64,000 nt of DNA from NCBI GenBank assembly GCA_028564705.1, contig JAPXFQ010002758.1, forward strand, positions 1,945,501 to 2,009,500. The letters are read 5' to 3'. A model generated the notes under the pieces. The model did no database searches, was not told where the DNA came from, and worked only from the letters and a program-made list of their open reading frames with translations. The position numbers were made by a program, and so were the translations under genes. This DNA comes from Apricaphanius iberus. Its lineage: Eukaryota; Chordata; Actinopteri; Cyprinodontiformes; Aphaniidae. This document shows, in pieces, positions 1 to 11,334 of this stretch (the stretch's first letter is position 1; each line of letters opens with the position of its first letter).

Positions 1-1278
1 GTTCCTCTACAACCGATTCAATAGCCGCTTCTACGCAACTGTCAACCAGCGCGACAATGTTTGTTTCACAGCTGGGCACTTTATAATATTGTCACCACTA
101 AACTCCCGCCCCTAAACCACAATACTGACAAACAACTGGCCTGGTCAAATACGAGTCAGAGGTAGGACGGTTTAGATTGGGGTGGTACAAGATGGATTCT
201 CCCGAGTTTGGAAAACTCCAAATCTCACGAAAATCCATCTTGCAGAGCAAGGTTATTTTGCACCCTCTGTTAGGTAGAATGAGGGGTGTAAAGGGACACA
301 GAAAGCAGATCAGAAGTATCTTTTCTCATGTTGTGGACAGGATGCTAAAACAGTTAGCCTTATAGTGGACAGTTAAGGTATGTTGATGCTCTCAAATATT
401 TTCCCCATAGAGTGGGAGTTTTGAACCCTACTAGTCAAGCAAAGATTATCAGCTGTGAAACTGTTACTTTGGTCAACTGTACCAAATTTGTGCAAAAAGA
501 ACCTGAACTTATTCTAGTTTCTTTTAGATATATATCAAGAATTTATTTCACAGAACATGCATAGTAAATATAACTACAGTTTATTTTGATTGTATTTATT
601 TGGACAAATAACTTAAGTAAATTACTATTTTCCCAAAAAGCTTACCTGTTGATTGCATTCATTAAAATGTACTCTTTGGAAATGCACATGCTCCTTTGTC
701 ATGTTCTATTTTTTCCCTATTTGAGCATCTGTTCTGAAGTGTTTCAAATTGCATAATATCTACTAAATAGCATGTAATTAGCAGTAAAGCAATGAGAGTT
801 CCTCTGAGTTTCTCGAAAGCCATAGTTTGAATATGCACAGCATCCTTGGTTTATTATCACAACACAACAGTTGCCTCCTGCTCATACATCTGTAAGGTCC
901 AGTTCATGGTCTACTTAACAGCTAGGCCATGAAAACAAGCTGTTGAATTATTCATGACATTTCAACAATGTATAAACACTAAGTTGCAAACTACTTGTTT
1001 TATTTGAGTCCAGAATTATGTGTTGCACTAGTTCCTTTCTGATTGTTTTGATCAGACATCCCAGTTAATTTGAATATCTTTGAAAAGTTCAATTATTTAA
1101 TTAAGTCAATTTGTGACATAAAATAAAGTTGAAACAAGATCATTTTTGGATTTACTTCAAATCCAGGTTCACATACATTTATCTAAAATTGCCTTTTAAA
1201 CTGTATGACTTGAAACAAGTGTTTTGGAATATTCTTCCTCATTTGCTGACATTGTGGCCAATTCCTCTTCGCAATGCT
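1..1278. other. No gene recognised; A+T-rich intergenic DNA
   Basis: Short open frames only, none with a recognisable domain. The one structure seen is a compact inverted repeat at 189-241, listed separately. The first 150 bases are somewhat richer in G+C and may be the edge of a repeat that begins outside the window. Confidence 0.5.
189..241. repeat. Compact inverted repeat (hairpin)
   Basis: Two arms of about 25 nt, each beginning AAGATGGATT when read inward from its own end, pair with three or four mismatches around a loop of about four bases. The loop is too short for an ordinary microRNA precursor, so a decayed palindromic transposon centre is more likely. Seen directly; function unknown. 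Confidence 0.55.
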
Positions 1279-1744
1279 GGGGCCTGTTGCACAAAAGTAG
1301 GATTAAGGCATCCAGGATGAACGAATGTGACTAGTTCATTGAATCCAAAAGAGTGACCAGGCTTAATCAGTTGCACATAGACCAAGCCAGGATATGCAGA
1401 CACAGATTCATCAAGCCAGGTGTAACCACTCTCCCTCAGCTAGATCTCACCAATAATCACAGATTCACTGATTCACCATGGAAACTATGGTCTTATTTTA
1501 CCCCATCAGAAGCAGAAATACTCATTAGGGCATACGTGGGGGTAAACAAAAAATGAAAAAGAAAGACAACATCGCAGCAGTGAATAATCAAAGAGAAAAA
1601 GTGTGGCATAATATTGCTGATCTTCATGGTAACTTATACCAAACCCTATCCCATTTTTGTGCAACTAGATCACGGATGAATTGAGCTAGGATAACCAAGA
1701 TATCCTGGCTTAATGCCTTATCCTAGTTTTGTGAAATAGGCCCC
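1279..1744. mobile_element. PIF/Harbinger-like MITE
   Basis: A 466-bp element with inverted termini. The left end begins GGGGCCTGTTGCACAAAAG and the right end, reverse-complemented, begins GGGGCCTATTTCACAAAAC. Both continue into a TAGGAT(T)AAGGCAT block. There is no transposase. GGGGCC termini followed by T-rich sequence and an A-run also occur on the larger element at 3146-4502, which carries Harbinger-type coding remnants, so this is probably a non-autonomous relative. I cannot see a clean three-base target duplication: the flanks are GCT and TGG. The superfamily is inferred. Confidence 0.65.
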
Positions 1745-3145
1745 TGGTGTAACTGAATCATATTACTAAACTGGCTAACTCACAAACCTTTTCAGCTCTG
1801 TCCACACATATTTTATTCGACTGAGATTAAGGTGGTGAGGGCCATTTGAAAACATTGATTTTGTTGTCTTTAAATCCCTTTGTAACTAATGTGGCTGTAT
1901 GCTTAGGGTGAATGTCCATTGGGGAGATTAATTTAGGCCAAGCTTTAACTTTGTGATGTCCTGAGATGTTTCTTGAATATTTCATTCTTCTTTTCTCTTC
2001 TTGTCCTCTATTTTGAGATGTGGCCCAGACACTTGTGATTAAAATCTTCAGTGTAATAATTCATGAACTAATATAAAAATCATACAATTTCTTTGTGTTA
2101 AATCTCCAGAGCACTTGCTTTAGGGTGTATTGTCAGAGCAGTGGATTCACTTAAATCAACATATTTTTGTCCACTTTGTATTCTTCTTTTGAAACTTACA
2201 TGTATGCAACATATATAAAACTGTTGTTTTCCAACTTTGTGCTGATTTTCGCCTTTAAGTAAGCAATGAATCTTGGAGGAAAATTGCACAAACACACTTA
2301 GTGTATGATATCTCAAAAAGAAACAAAAGCTATTTTGTTCGAAATATTACACTGTACAGTCCACAGGGTAGCCCCTGTTACAGAAATATTTCAAGGGTTT
2401 TTTTTAAATTACATTTTAGTAAATATATCCAGGGAATATAACATAATAAGAGATCAAAATTTGTCAGAGAGGAGGCCTTCACCTTCTTCTCTCTAGCTGC
2501 AGTGAGAAATGTTATGGATTAACCTTGGAAAGGAGACAACACAGTTTGGGCTAGAAACAGAAGCTGCTCACAGAGGGCACACATAGATGACCTCCTACAC
2601 CCAACCCACCACCGAAAAAAACAAACCCCTAATCCTACTATTTTTGTGAGGATTTCAGTCATTCCCCTCCATATAGGGAAAAAAATATGCCATTTGGTTT
2701 AAAACAGTAAAACCTACAATTTAAGTCCCTGAATGTTGTAAATAGAATATAAGATAACTATTTTTTGCCAGTATTTAGGCTTATTAGAAAAACATAGCTT
2801 ACATGAGTCAACAGCACAAAGTGATGACAAATGAGGAAGTACCTTCTTCCATTATGACATAATTATGTTAAATGGAGTAAGGCAGTCATTTCTTTCTTAA
2901 TTCCCCCCAAAATAGACACCTTGAATTGCATTAGCAAAGCCGAAATTCCAATAATACAATTGTGTGCACAAAAGATTAACTAAGCTGTTAAGAGGGTTAA
3001 AACAATCCCATAACATGATTCTTCCACCACGTACTTAAATGTTACAGTTAGATGGTATTTCAAGCTTCTGCCATATGTCTCCAGATGTAACAATGATTAA
3101 TATGAGAGAACACTTCAATTTCAGTCTCATTCTCATTCAACATCA
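1745..3145. other. No gene recognised
   Basis: A+T-rich sequence without a recognisable coding domain, RNA gene or clear terminal repeats. Open frames here are short and have no support. Confidence 0.5.
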
Positions 3146-3355
3146 GGGGCCCTATTCACCAAGAATCATAGGGCTAAAAGTAGGTCCTAACTGCCGAATT
3201 TAGGAGTAACTCCTAAAAAATGTGGGCGTGTCACTCTTAAATTAAGGACTCCTAGTTTCTTAAGATAAAAGTAATTCACAACCACTTTTAGGCCCAAAGG
3301 TAGCTCCTAAGTCTGGGAGTCCTTAAAAGAAGACCTATTCGCAAAAACTCCCAAA

Positions 3356-3728
3356 ATGGCTGCACCCAGACGCAATGTGTTGGACACTCTGGATGACTCG
3401 GAATTAACCAAGCTATACGTCTCCAACTAAACATAACCCGATCAGTCCAGAAATTAAATGTTTAGCGAAACTAAGATATTTAACCACAGGGAAAATGCAA
3501 CTTTGCAACGCGGACGACTTGGGTATATCACAACCATCTATCAACCGAACAATACACCAAACTCTTAAAGCGCTCTGTCGACCACACATTATCCAACAAT
3601 TCATCCGTTTCCCATTAGACATTCAGAAACTGCATCGAATTAAAGCCAATTTCATGGCGATTGCAGGTATGCCGAGGGTGCACAAAGAGGAAAACGTGCA
3701 CGTCTTCCAATTTATGCAACATATGTAG
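3356..3728 (+). pseudogene. Harbinger transposase, N-terminal remnant
   Basis: The frame opens with an ATG at 3356 and soon hits a stop. It resumes in a 77-residue open stretch from 3495 that contains LCNADDLGISQPSINRTI and FMAIAGMP. This is the helix-turn-helix-like segment and the block that normally precedes the first catalytic aspartate in PIF/Harbinger transposases. After about 3690 the sequence no longer resembles the family, and the expected G-x-I-D-G-T-H catalytic block is missing. The remnant lies inside the GGGGCC inverted repeats at 3146-4502 and faces the Myb-like remnant. It cannot encode an active enzyme. The family call rests on motif recall, not a search. Confidence 0.7.
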
Positions 3729-3739
3729 GGATGCCTATA

Positions 3740-4039
3740 TGATGGACATTGCCTACCTGTTGCAGCAGCATCCTTTTTATAAGCGGCGATCTCGAGCCGA
3801 CACTGGGACTGTAGAGAATACCATCTCTTCTCACAGTCTTCTGCCGTTCGAGACACCGCTCGATAAGATGCATTTATGTTTCTGCTAATTTCCATCCATG
3901 CCTCCCTTTTCTTCTTATTCGTAATCCCGGCTCCGAATTGCCCTTTGAGGACCGTCCTCCTCTCCAGTACCAACTGTGCCAGTAGTAATAATTGGTCCTA
4001 CGACCAGTTAGATTTCTTTGTTCTTTTCTCGCCACTCAT
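3740..4039 (-). pseudogene. Myb/SANT-like (NAIF1-type) DNA-binding protein of Harbinger
   Basis: Read from an ATG at 4039-4037, the frame begins MSGEKRTKKSNWS, meets a TAG at 4000-3998, then continues for about 80 residues through VLERRTVLKGQFGAGITNKK and a segment with AEDCEKRWYSLQSQ. Tryptophans spaced W...W...W and a basic N-terminus are typical of the trihelix/Myb-like partner protein that brings Harbinger transposase to DNA and to the nucleus. The C-terminal half is missing: the sequence loses resemblance around 3740, where the internal deletion that also removed the transposase core seems to lie. The single TAG and the truncation make it a pseudogene. Confidence 0.65.
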
Positions 4040-4502
4040 TTTCAGTTGGAGCTTATCCCAGCAATACGCAGGCGTTAGGCAGGATAATATGATGCATTTC
4101 ACGTTTTTTCATTTTTAAACTTCACCCTCTTTGTAAGTAGGCTATTGTGTGTAAGTTGTATGAAGTGTCAGTCTCGTGGCCGACACAAAGATGTCATCAT
4201 GCATTATTTCCGCTATTTGCACTGTTCATAATTACGCTTTTATCGACATTGAAGTTTTCCATTTCCTGGTTTCACACATGTCATTCAACAACCAATCACA
4301 CTGCTGTCCATCTATTTACTCAGGCATAGGAAATGACGTTTTCCATAGCAACGGGACGTCACTCTTAGCTTACTTTTAGGGATTTGTCCTATGTAAAAGT
4401 AGCTCTTAGTGTGTTTATGAATAGGTTTTAGATGGAAACTCCTAGGTAAGGCCTTTTAGCGCGAGTTAGCGGTAAGATAAGAGGCTTTGTGAATATGGCC
4501 CC

Positions 4503-6105
4503 TGAGGTTTAGCAAAGTAGAAAAACATTCGGCCTCTTATTAGTCTAGCATTTTGGAAAAAAATTATATTGGTTTCCCTACTTTCTCAAAACTGGAGAAG
4601 TTTCACTTGGCATGAGTAAGAAAAAGAGGAAAAGATATGATTATACAGTGTAAGTTAAAGTTGATAATACAAACATATTATCAACTCTGTGTCATATTCT
4701 ATTTTGAGTTTTAATTAGAAGTAAGCTGCAACATCATCAAAATGAGCAGGTATTAAATGCTTGTGTTGTGTTCCACTATACACAAGTTTATTTGTTAATG
4801 GAATAACTGGAAGAAATTATTTCATCATGATATTCTCATTTATTGAGATGCATCTGTGATGTTGCCAAATTGTAATCTGTAATGTAACACAATCTGTAAG
4901 AATTGTTATTTAGGTTTGACCTTAAGTAATGGTGTTTGACAGCCAGAGGCTAAGACAATGATTACAAATACACAGGCAGCATGTATCGAAGCTTCCTGAC
5001 CAGAATAAAAATCCGTGTAGAGTGTTGTTAACAGAGCTGTCTCTACACCATATCTGACAAGGGCACAAAAAAACACAATAAAAATCAGTTAAGGTTCAGA
5101 TTGTCTAATTTAAACTGACTTTAAAGCACTAAGATGATTAAATGTGTCCTTAATTTAAATAATGAAGAGTCATTCTCTATCCCACCCCCTCTCCTCTTTT
5201 TCTTCCTTTTGCAACTTCTTCTCCTTTTCTTCCACTACACTCTCTTCTTCTCTCTCAGTAGATGTCACTACAGTTCCACCACGTGCCCATGACACAGACA
5301 GATTTCAATGCATTGGAGGACTTAAGACACCCTCAGGTGACGATAGCAGTGACGAAAGTGACCAAAGGGGAGGGGGTAAGGTGGTGGAACGATATAACCA
5401 GGAAGAAAGAGGACAGATAAAAGGAGAGGGAGAGGGAAAGGTGGAGTAGGTGAAGATGATCTAACTTGGGCTTTACAGGTAGGCCCTTGCGGCAGCTGTC
5501 AGTTTTGCCCATTCCATAATTCCCTTACTCTTCTTCCTCTACAAAAAATATATACATAAACTGTGAAAAACAAATGGTTCAGAATCACATGCCCAAACTG
5601 TATGGGGGTGATAACATATTAACACAATCTCCTACAAATGTCCTGGTGATGCAATTAACTGTCATGGCCCGATCTCCTATCAGTTGGTAAGGAACAGATA
5701 AACTGTTGTGGCAACAGGGGAAATGTGAGGAAAGATAAAGGTGTTGTTGACTTGCCTCTGTCAAACAGATGGTTATCTGTCAGCTCTCCAGTTTTCCAGC
5801 TCTTTCGCTGATTGGAGCTCACTGTAATTATGCTATTCAGTATGGAAAATGGAAAATATCACACCCATCAAGTGACATTTCAAGCAATATTTCATTTTGC
5901 TCTCAAGGGGAAACTTTACTGTTTTTGCTCAGCAGGCTGTGTGTTAGGCTGAGAACTGGCATCAACTCGATCGTTTGCTCTTAAAAGTGTTATTAGCTCA
6001 ACACCAGGGCTTAAATACTGTATGCTCATCTTTAATTTAAATATAAAATATTTGAAGAAAAGTTGTACATATTGATTGATTTTAAGAATATATACATATT
6101 ACATA
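4503..6105. other. No gene recognised; one weak exon-like stretch
   Basis: Mostly A+T-rich. A pyrimidine tract at about 5180-5258 ends in CTCTCTCAG, and an open stretch runs to a GTAAGG at 5376. This could be a lone exon but has no identifiable homology (see findings). Nothing else stands out. Confidence 0.4.
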
Positions 6106-6340
6106 TCCATCCATCCATTTTCTTAACCGCTTAATCGGTCGCGGGGGGGCTGGTGCCTATCTCCAGCTGTCAACGGGCAAGAGGCGGGGTACACCCTGGA
6201 CAGGTCGCCAGTCCATCACAGGGCCACATAGAGACAGACAGGACAAACAACCATGCAGACCTAAGGACAATTTGGAGAGATCAATTAACCTGATAGACAT
6301 GGGTTTTTTTTGGACTGTGGGAGGAAGAAGCCAGAGTGTA
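6106..6340 (-). mobile_element. tRNA-headed fish SINE, 3' part only
   Basis: On the plus strand it starts at the (CCAT)n tail and continues with TTCTTAACCGCTTAATC, then GGGTACACCCTGGACAGG and CCAGTCCATCACAGGGCCAC, and ends near the GGACTGTGGGAGGAAG block. This matches the body and tail of the complete copy at 54632-54971, but the tRNA-like head is absent, so the copy is 5'-truncated and lies in minus orientation. No perfect target duplication is visible. Confidence 0.75.
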
Positions 6341-7604
6341 TGTACGCATGTATTACATTATATTTTTTCATAGGAAGACAAAAAAGGTATGTCGGTGGGC
6401 AGAAACAAAAATGACAGCCTTTCACTGGGGATATTTCCATGACTAATTTAAATATTGGCCTTTCACTTTGCATTCTCCTTAATGTTCTGTTCACATGTGT
6501 ACTGTATACACTTGAATATTTGAATACATAAATTTGCACAACACAGTTTGTTCACTTCATAAAATTAGAGTTTCACGTTGGCAAAAGTTACCATAGGTGT
6601 AAAGGATTGTATTTTGATTTCTTTTTATTCTCTCTTTTCTTTATTATTATTGGCTGTTTCCCTGTGGAGTATAGTTTCATTCACCAGATACGATTAAATC
6701 CTAAATATAAAAGTTCTGCAAGAGAGGCAAAAACATATCTGTAAGCTGCATAACTATGAAAGGTAAAGTAGGTTTGGGCATTTTCGCATTGTTTGTGTGA
6801 AAACGTGTTGTTTTTGACAGCAACTCTGAGCCTTTTGAAGAGTATGTGTGCTTGTAAGTACTCTTGTGTGTCACAGTTCAACAGCAGACAAGTGGAGAAG
6901 AGCATTAAACGCCCTCTTCCTCTACTAATCAGGGATTAGACAGTGTTTAAGAGCATAAGAGAAAACCATAAAACAAATGAGGGTATAAAAGACACGGCTG
7001 AAAATGCCTCTGAGAAAATAAAAGAATGTCTTTCTGTTGTTTTTGGTGTTAGGCTTGTCTCAGTGTGTCCAAGCCTCTTAGCATTCAATTTCCAAGAATT
7101 TTGCGGTCATTCACTATTTCCTTTGCTTACTATTGCCAGTTTTTGATCTTATTACTGGACTCAAAGTAACTTCATATCACACTTAATAAACTGCAGAATA
7201 ACAGAAAAAAGGGATTTTATCTTTTAAAGCCAACATTAATAGTATTTAAAGTTGTTTGTAAGTACTGGAGTAAAAACTTATGTTAAATTAAATTACTTGT
7301 ATCTTTTATGTATGATCTGGCAGCAGTAAAAAAAATGTTTGATTACATGAAGAGAAAGAAGGATTTCAGGAAGCCTACATCCAAAAAAGATATGTGGTGA
7401 GTCCGCCGAACTGTTTGGAACAACCTTCTAACAGTGTTCCTTCAAAACTGTGTACAAGTGTGGCAACACTAAATATTAATTTGAATATTATTTCTTTTTG
7501 TACATTCACAGCATTTTGTTGATTGATTAAAATAAATTATAGAAATTTCCATTTCTTAAAGTATTCTTTGTTTACATCACTTTTACATTTTTCTGCCTAA
7601 AACT
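6341..7604. other. No gene recognised
   Basis: A+T-rich sequence with no supported coding, RNA or repeat feature. Confidence 0.45.
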
Positions 7605-7690
7605 TAGGGATGTCCCGATCCGCATTTTGGGCCCCCGATCCAGATCCAATCTTTTAATCTCAAATCCGATCCAGTTTAGAGTCCTGATTG
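7605..7690 (+). mobile_element. hAT-like terminal fragment
   Basis: The segment begins TAGGGATGTCCCGATCC and continues with several GATCC/GATCCAG units. This resembles the TAGGGATGTCC terminus of the complete hAT element at 63013-63696. No matching right end is visible downstream, so it is an isolated end. Confidence 0.4.
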
Positions 7691-7873
7691 GATTTCTTTT
7701 CTTTGTTATTGAAATTTATCAAACTGAAATAACAATGATTTCCTCAATAAGCATCACCATTATTATAGTAAATCCTTTGAAATCAAAATCGTACAGTGAG
7801 TTAAAGCTCAACTTCAGTTCAAGCTAATATTGCAGATTACAGACAAAAGTTGTTGTGTTATATTTAAAAATGT

Positions 7874-8183
7874 CAGGGCATCCGGAAAGTATTCACAGCG
7901 CTTCACTTTTTCCACTTTTCTTATGTTACAGCCTCATTCAAAAATGGATTAAATTCATTTTCCCCATAAAATTCTAAACACAACACCCCATAATGATAAT
8001 GAAATTGTTGCAAATGTATTAAAAATAAAAAAACTTGAGAATTGTCTTTTTACATTGTCATTATGGGGTGTTGTGTTTTGAATTTAAAGGAAAAAAATTT
8101 ATTTAATCCATTTTGGTATAAGGTTATAACATAAAAAAAATGTGGAAAAAGTGAAGCGCTGTGAATACTTTCCGGATGCACTG
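7874..8183. mobile_element. Tc1/mariner-type palindromic MITE
   Basis: The left arm starts CAGGGCATCCGGAAAGTATT and the right arm, reverse-complemented, starts CAGTGCATCCGGAAAGTATT. The arms remain complementary for about 120 bases, down to an inner CAACACCCCATAATGA / TCATTATGGGGTGTTG pair, with a spacer of about 60 bases. There is no coding sequence. The outer TIR is one I recognise from fish Tc1-like families. The expected TA target dinucleotides are not preserved: the flanks are GT and TG. Confidence 0.75.
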
Positions 8184-8185
8184 TG

Positions 8186-8187
<2 letters not shown>

Positions 8188-8219
<32 letters not shown>
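8188..8219. repeat. (TA)n microsatellite
   Basis: Uninterrupted AT dinucleotides directly after the right end of the palindromic MITE. Confidence 0.95.
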
Positions 8220-8224
<5 letters not shown>

Positions 8225-8353
8225 GTGTTTGTGTGTGTGTTAGAAAGACCACATTGTTCTTATCATTGTTGTTGCGTGTGTGAACGCTCGGTAAGTTTCT
8301 ATGCCTTTGTTATATAGTTTAAAGTACACTTAAGCATATTTGTTGAAGTTTAT

Positions 8354-8355
<2 letters not shown>

Positions 8356-8395
<40 letters not shown>
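8356..8395. repeat. (TA)n microsatellite
   Basis: About 20 AT dinucleotides. Confidence 0.95.
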
Positions 8396-8397
<2 letters not shown>

Positions 8398-8557
8398 CTT
8401 AAAAGTCCCTGGGGCATTTGTTTTGTTCAGGCAGGTGTGGGTTTTTTTGTTGTTGTGCTAATACAATTCTTTACATTTTTTCTGTAGATGTGCATTTTTG
8501 GAGAAGTTGCCTGAAAATATTTATTTTTCTTCTTACTAACATTGCATATTCAACTAC

Positions 8558-8655
8558 GACTGCCACAAACGATTATTTTGATATCGAATAATCATCTATT
8601 ATTTCACCCATTAGTCAACAATTCGGATCACCCATAAATCTTATCGCAGCAGCTG
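8558..8655. mobile_element. hAT-like terminal relic
   Basis: GACTGCCACAAACGATTATT followed by TTGATATCGAATAATC and ATCTATTATTTC resembles the degenerate inner TIR of a widespread fish hAT family (GCTGCAAC-AACGATTATTTTGAT type). Only one end is present. Recognition is from memory of the motif. Confidence 0.45.
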
Positions 8656-9003
8656 CTTAACTACATCATTGGCTTCCAGCTGGAAGTGTTTTCTCTAAAT
8701 ATAATGTGTTCCCCATAGACAGTTAAAATAATTGCTTATTCAAAATTTTTAAACTAATTATAAAAAACTATGTTACAGCAGACACATGATGTGCTAAGCG
8801 AAATAAATTCAGAGGAGCTATTGTTAATGTTGCAGATATGAATACAAGCAATTAATAACGTTTTCCATTTAATAGATAAACTCACACTTTGTTCAGCCTT
8901 TTCATAGTTGCGTCCATGAGACCAACAAGGTATTGGGATGCTGCCATAAACAGAAATAAATGAGCAGCTATATGCACTTCTCTATAATTGTTGCTACAGC
9001 AAG

Positions 9004-9273
9004 ATGCTGCAAATCTTCTACAAGTCTGTTGTGGAGAGCGTCATCTCTTCATCCATCATCTGTTGGGGTAGCAGAGCCAGGGACTTAAAACGGCTCAACA
9101 ACCTGATAAAGAAGGTGGATTCTTTTCTGCGGACGACTGTGGAACAACTGGAGATAATGATGCAAATAATGATTCTTCATAAAATTATAAAGATTATGGA
9201 TAACCCTGAGCATCCTCTTCATGAGACTTTCCTACAGCAACAGAATATCTTCAGTTGGAGCCAATGGCAATAG
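9004..9273 (+). pseudogene. LINE reverse transcriptase C-terminal relic
   Basis: An 89-residue open stretch contains FYKSVVESVISSSIICWGS, then LKRLNNLIKK and later NPEHPLHETF. These match the post-palm C-terminal region of a common fish jockey-superfamily LINE, in which 'FY-x-S-V-V-E-S-I-I' is followed by a W-G-S and 'HP-x-H'. Similar relics occur at 21131-21640 and 59195-60020. The RT catalytic part is absent and the copy is 5'-truncated. Confidence 0.65.
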
Positions 9274-10065
9274 AAATGCCACTGTTTTAGGCTGTACCGA
9301 CCCGACCCATTCTGGCCCGGTTATATCGATAAGTGTTTCCCCCTTGAGATGTTTCTGTGTCTAAAGTGACCCTATTGGAAAAGGGGCAAGAGTCTCTCAA
9401 CTGCTTTCTTCTGACTGAAACCGGCTGCAGCCCTACTTAGCTACAGACTAGCTTCTGACTAGCTTTTAGCTATGTCAGCTCGGGGTGTCAACCCTCCACT
9501 CGCACCCTCACAGTGTGACTTTCAACCCTGCCTCTTTGCCCATTTTTGGATTTTCTGAGAGTGACGAGGTAAGTGACGTGGACCAGATGGCAGCGGTGGG
9601 AACTGCCCAGTTGGCTTCATTTTCTGCTGTTCAGAAACCTAAGGATGATGTCAACAGAGGGTTAGTCCATTCTATTCACAGTCTATGGGGAGTACTAATA
9701 TCCTAAAAGTCCAAAGTGTGTTGACCTGAGTGGGCACATAAGTCTCTGTGCTTTATGTGTACTGCCAATTGATTGTAGGATAGCAATAAAGAGTGCATTT
9801 AGGCTATCACTTTCAGTGTCCACATGCATAATGTCTTTATCAGTGTTACTACAAAATCAGATAAAAAATGTGAGATCTAATTTAAGAATTGAGAGTATAA
9901 AGGCCTGGTGGATAATGCGAAACCACAAACAAAAGTGTTTTAATGCTTTGCAAATTAGGTGAGGAAAACTAAGGATTGTATGTTTAAAAGGACTGCAGCT
10001 ATTTGTCCGATATTAATTAAAACATTTGAGTGAAAAATGTTTGCAGCTCCTCCTCAGTACTTTTA
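9274..10065. other. No gene recognised
   Basis: No supported coding or RNA feature. The stretch around 9290-9710 is richer in G+C and holds a 73-codon open frame without recognisable domains. Confidence 0.4.
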
Positions 10066-10345
10066 GGACTGTGAACATTTAAGTAATTGGAGAGAGTTGA
10101 CTATTTATACTAAAAATCATTCTACTGCCGCCTGGTTCCCGTGAGACAAAACATTTAAATTTCATAATCAAAAATCAAATAATTTACTAACAGTGTCTTT
10201 GAGGAGAGAGGTCTTATGTTCAATAATCCACATTAAATTGTTTTATATTTCTTATTAGACAAAGTCGTATTTAACTTTATGAAAATTTCATGATTTGCTT
10301 TTGTTAGGTTAAATTTTAAACCATTTGATTATGTCCGTGAGGAGG
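10066..10345 (+). repeat. Ancient interspersed repeat, copy 1
   Basis: Alignable by eye with 18991-19270 in the same orientation. Both contain GTTGACT-ATTTATACT, then CTG-(C/T)-GCC and TGAGAC(A/G)AAACA. After further interrupted matches both share GGTCTTATGTTCAAT, then a TAGGTTAA-T block near the end. Small insertions and deletions separate the matches. No termini, coding potential or target duplications are evident, so the element type is unknown. Confidence 0.65.
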
Positions 10346-11334
10346 AAATTGTCTCAACTGTGTAATGGGTGGCTGGCAGTAGAGAAGCTGCAGAGGGATG
10401 ACTTTTTCCTCATCTTGGCCCTGCATTGTAGTGTTTTTCGGAGGACAGAAGAACTGCTCCATCTAAAGTGGGATAGATGAGAAAAGTTTTTCTCAAAAAT
10501 GTTTGTCAGTTATCAATGTAATCCACATTGTTTGCAGGACACAACCCAGACAATCACTGGTGGACTGAGAGCATTTTAACTGGGGACATGTCCCCAGCAA
10601 TATCTGTGATGGACGGGTTTGTCCCCACCAACCCTGGTGCAGTAATTCTTTACTAGCACTGTTCTAACAGCCACTTGTGCTCCCAGCAAAGTTTCCACAT
10701 CAGTATCGGAACAGAATATTATGTAATTCATACCACTTTCTTATGCAGTCATGTTTCTTTCTGCTTATAAACAAATTTTTTGTAGCAGATGTGTTTTAAA
10801 AGACTGGTAGTCAGCTACAGGGCGGGGTCCTGCAATGTCACTGGTACTCGTTTCAAGATGGAAAAAATACAGTTCTACAGTTCCCTTGCTATAACACAGG
10901 TCCATCCTTTGGTGCTTCGCTGTTTAGTGGATTTTTTTAGTTGCACAATTGAAATGCTTTCTTTACTGCGCAATAACGTGCATTGTGTTCTGCCTCCTAA
11001 ATGATTAGAGGTCATTTTAAATCTTCCCCTGTCACATATCCCATGCTTGCCAAATGTATCATGTCTGGTTATAATAATATTCTCATCCAGAAGGAAAAAT
11101 AAAAACAAAAATGTTAATGTGTGTCTGGGAAAAGTGTTTGCCGAGGGGTTTTAAAGCCTTAAAACATAATGACTCTAAGAAAATAAAGATGACTACTTTG
11201 AAGATTTTGCCTGTTGTGGGTTATTTTAATAATAAATGAGGGATCATTGTAAATTAAATTTAATGAGTCTGGTTTCTTTACTGCGGGTGGGTTGCCAGAA
11301 AAAAATATTCATGTAATATCTGTGCTTATTTTGA
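10346..11334. other. No gene recognised; left flank of LINE
   Basis: A+T-rich sequence with no supported feature. Around 10550-10640 there is a GGGGACATGTCCCC palindrome within a short G+C-richer stretch, possibly a transposon fragment. The junction with the LINE at about 11335 is marked by a sharp rise in G+C. Confidence 0.4.

Larger units (their letters stand above)
3146..4502. mobile_element. PIF/Harbinger-like DNA transposon, internally deleted
   Basis: Inverted termini GGGGCCCTATTCACCAAG (left) and GGGGCCATATTCACAAAG (right, reverse-complemented) bound 1,357 bp. Inside lie the two gene types of animal Harbinger elements: a transposase N-terminus on the plus strand and a Myb/SANT-like DNA-binding protein on the minus strand, converging on each other. 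Both are broken, and the catalytic DDE part of the transposase is gone, so this copy is not autonomous. The flanking trinucleotides are TCA and TGA, which do not make a clean direct duplication. Confidence 0.8.

Noticed and set aside
189..241. MicroRNA precursor
   Set aside because: The loop is only about four bases, so ordinary Dicer processing is unlikely; kept only as an inverted repeat.
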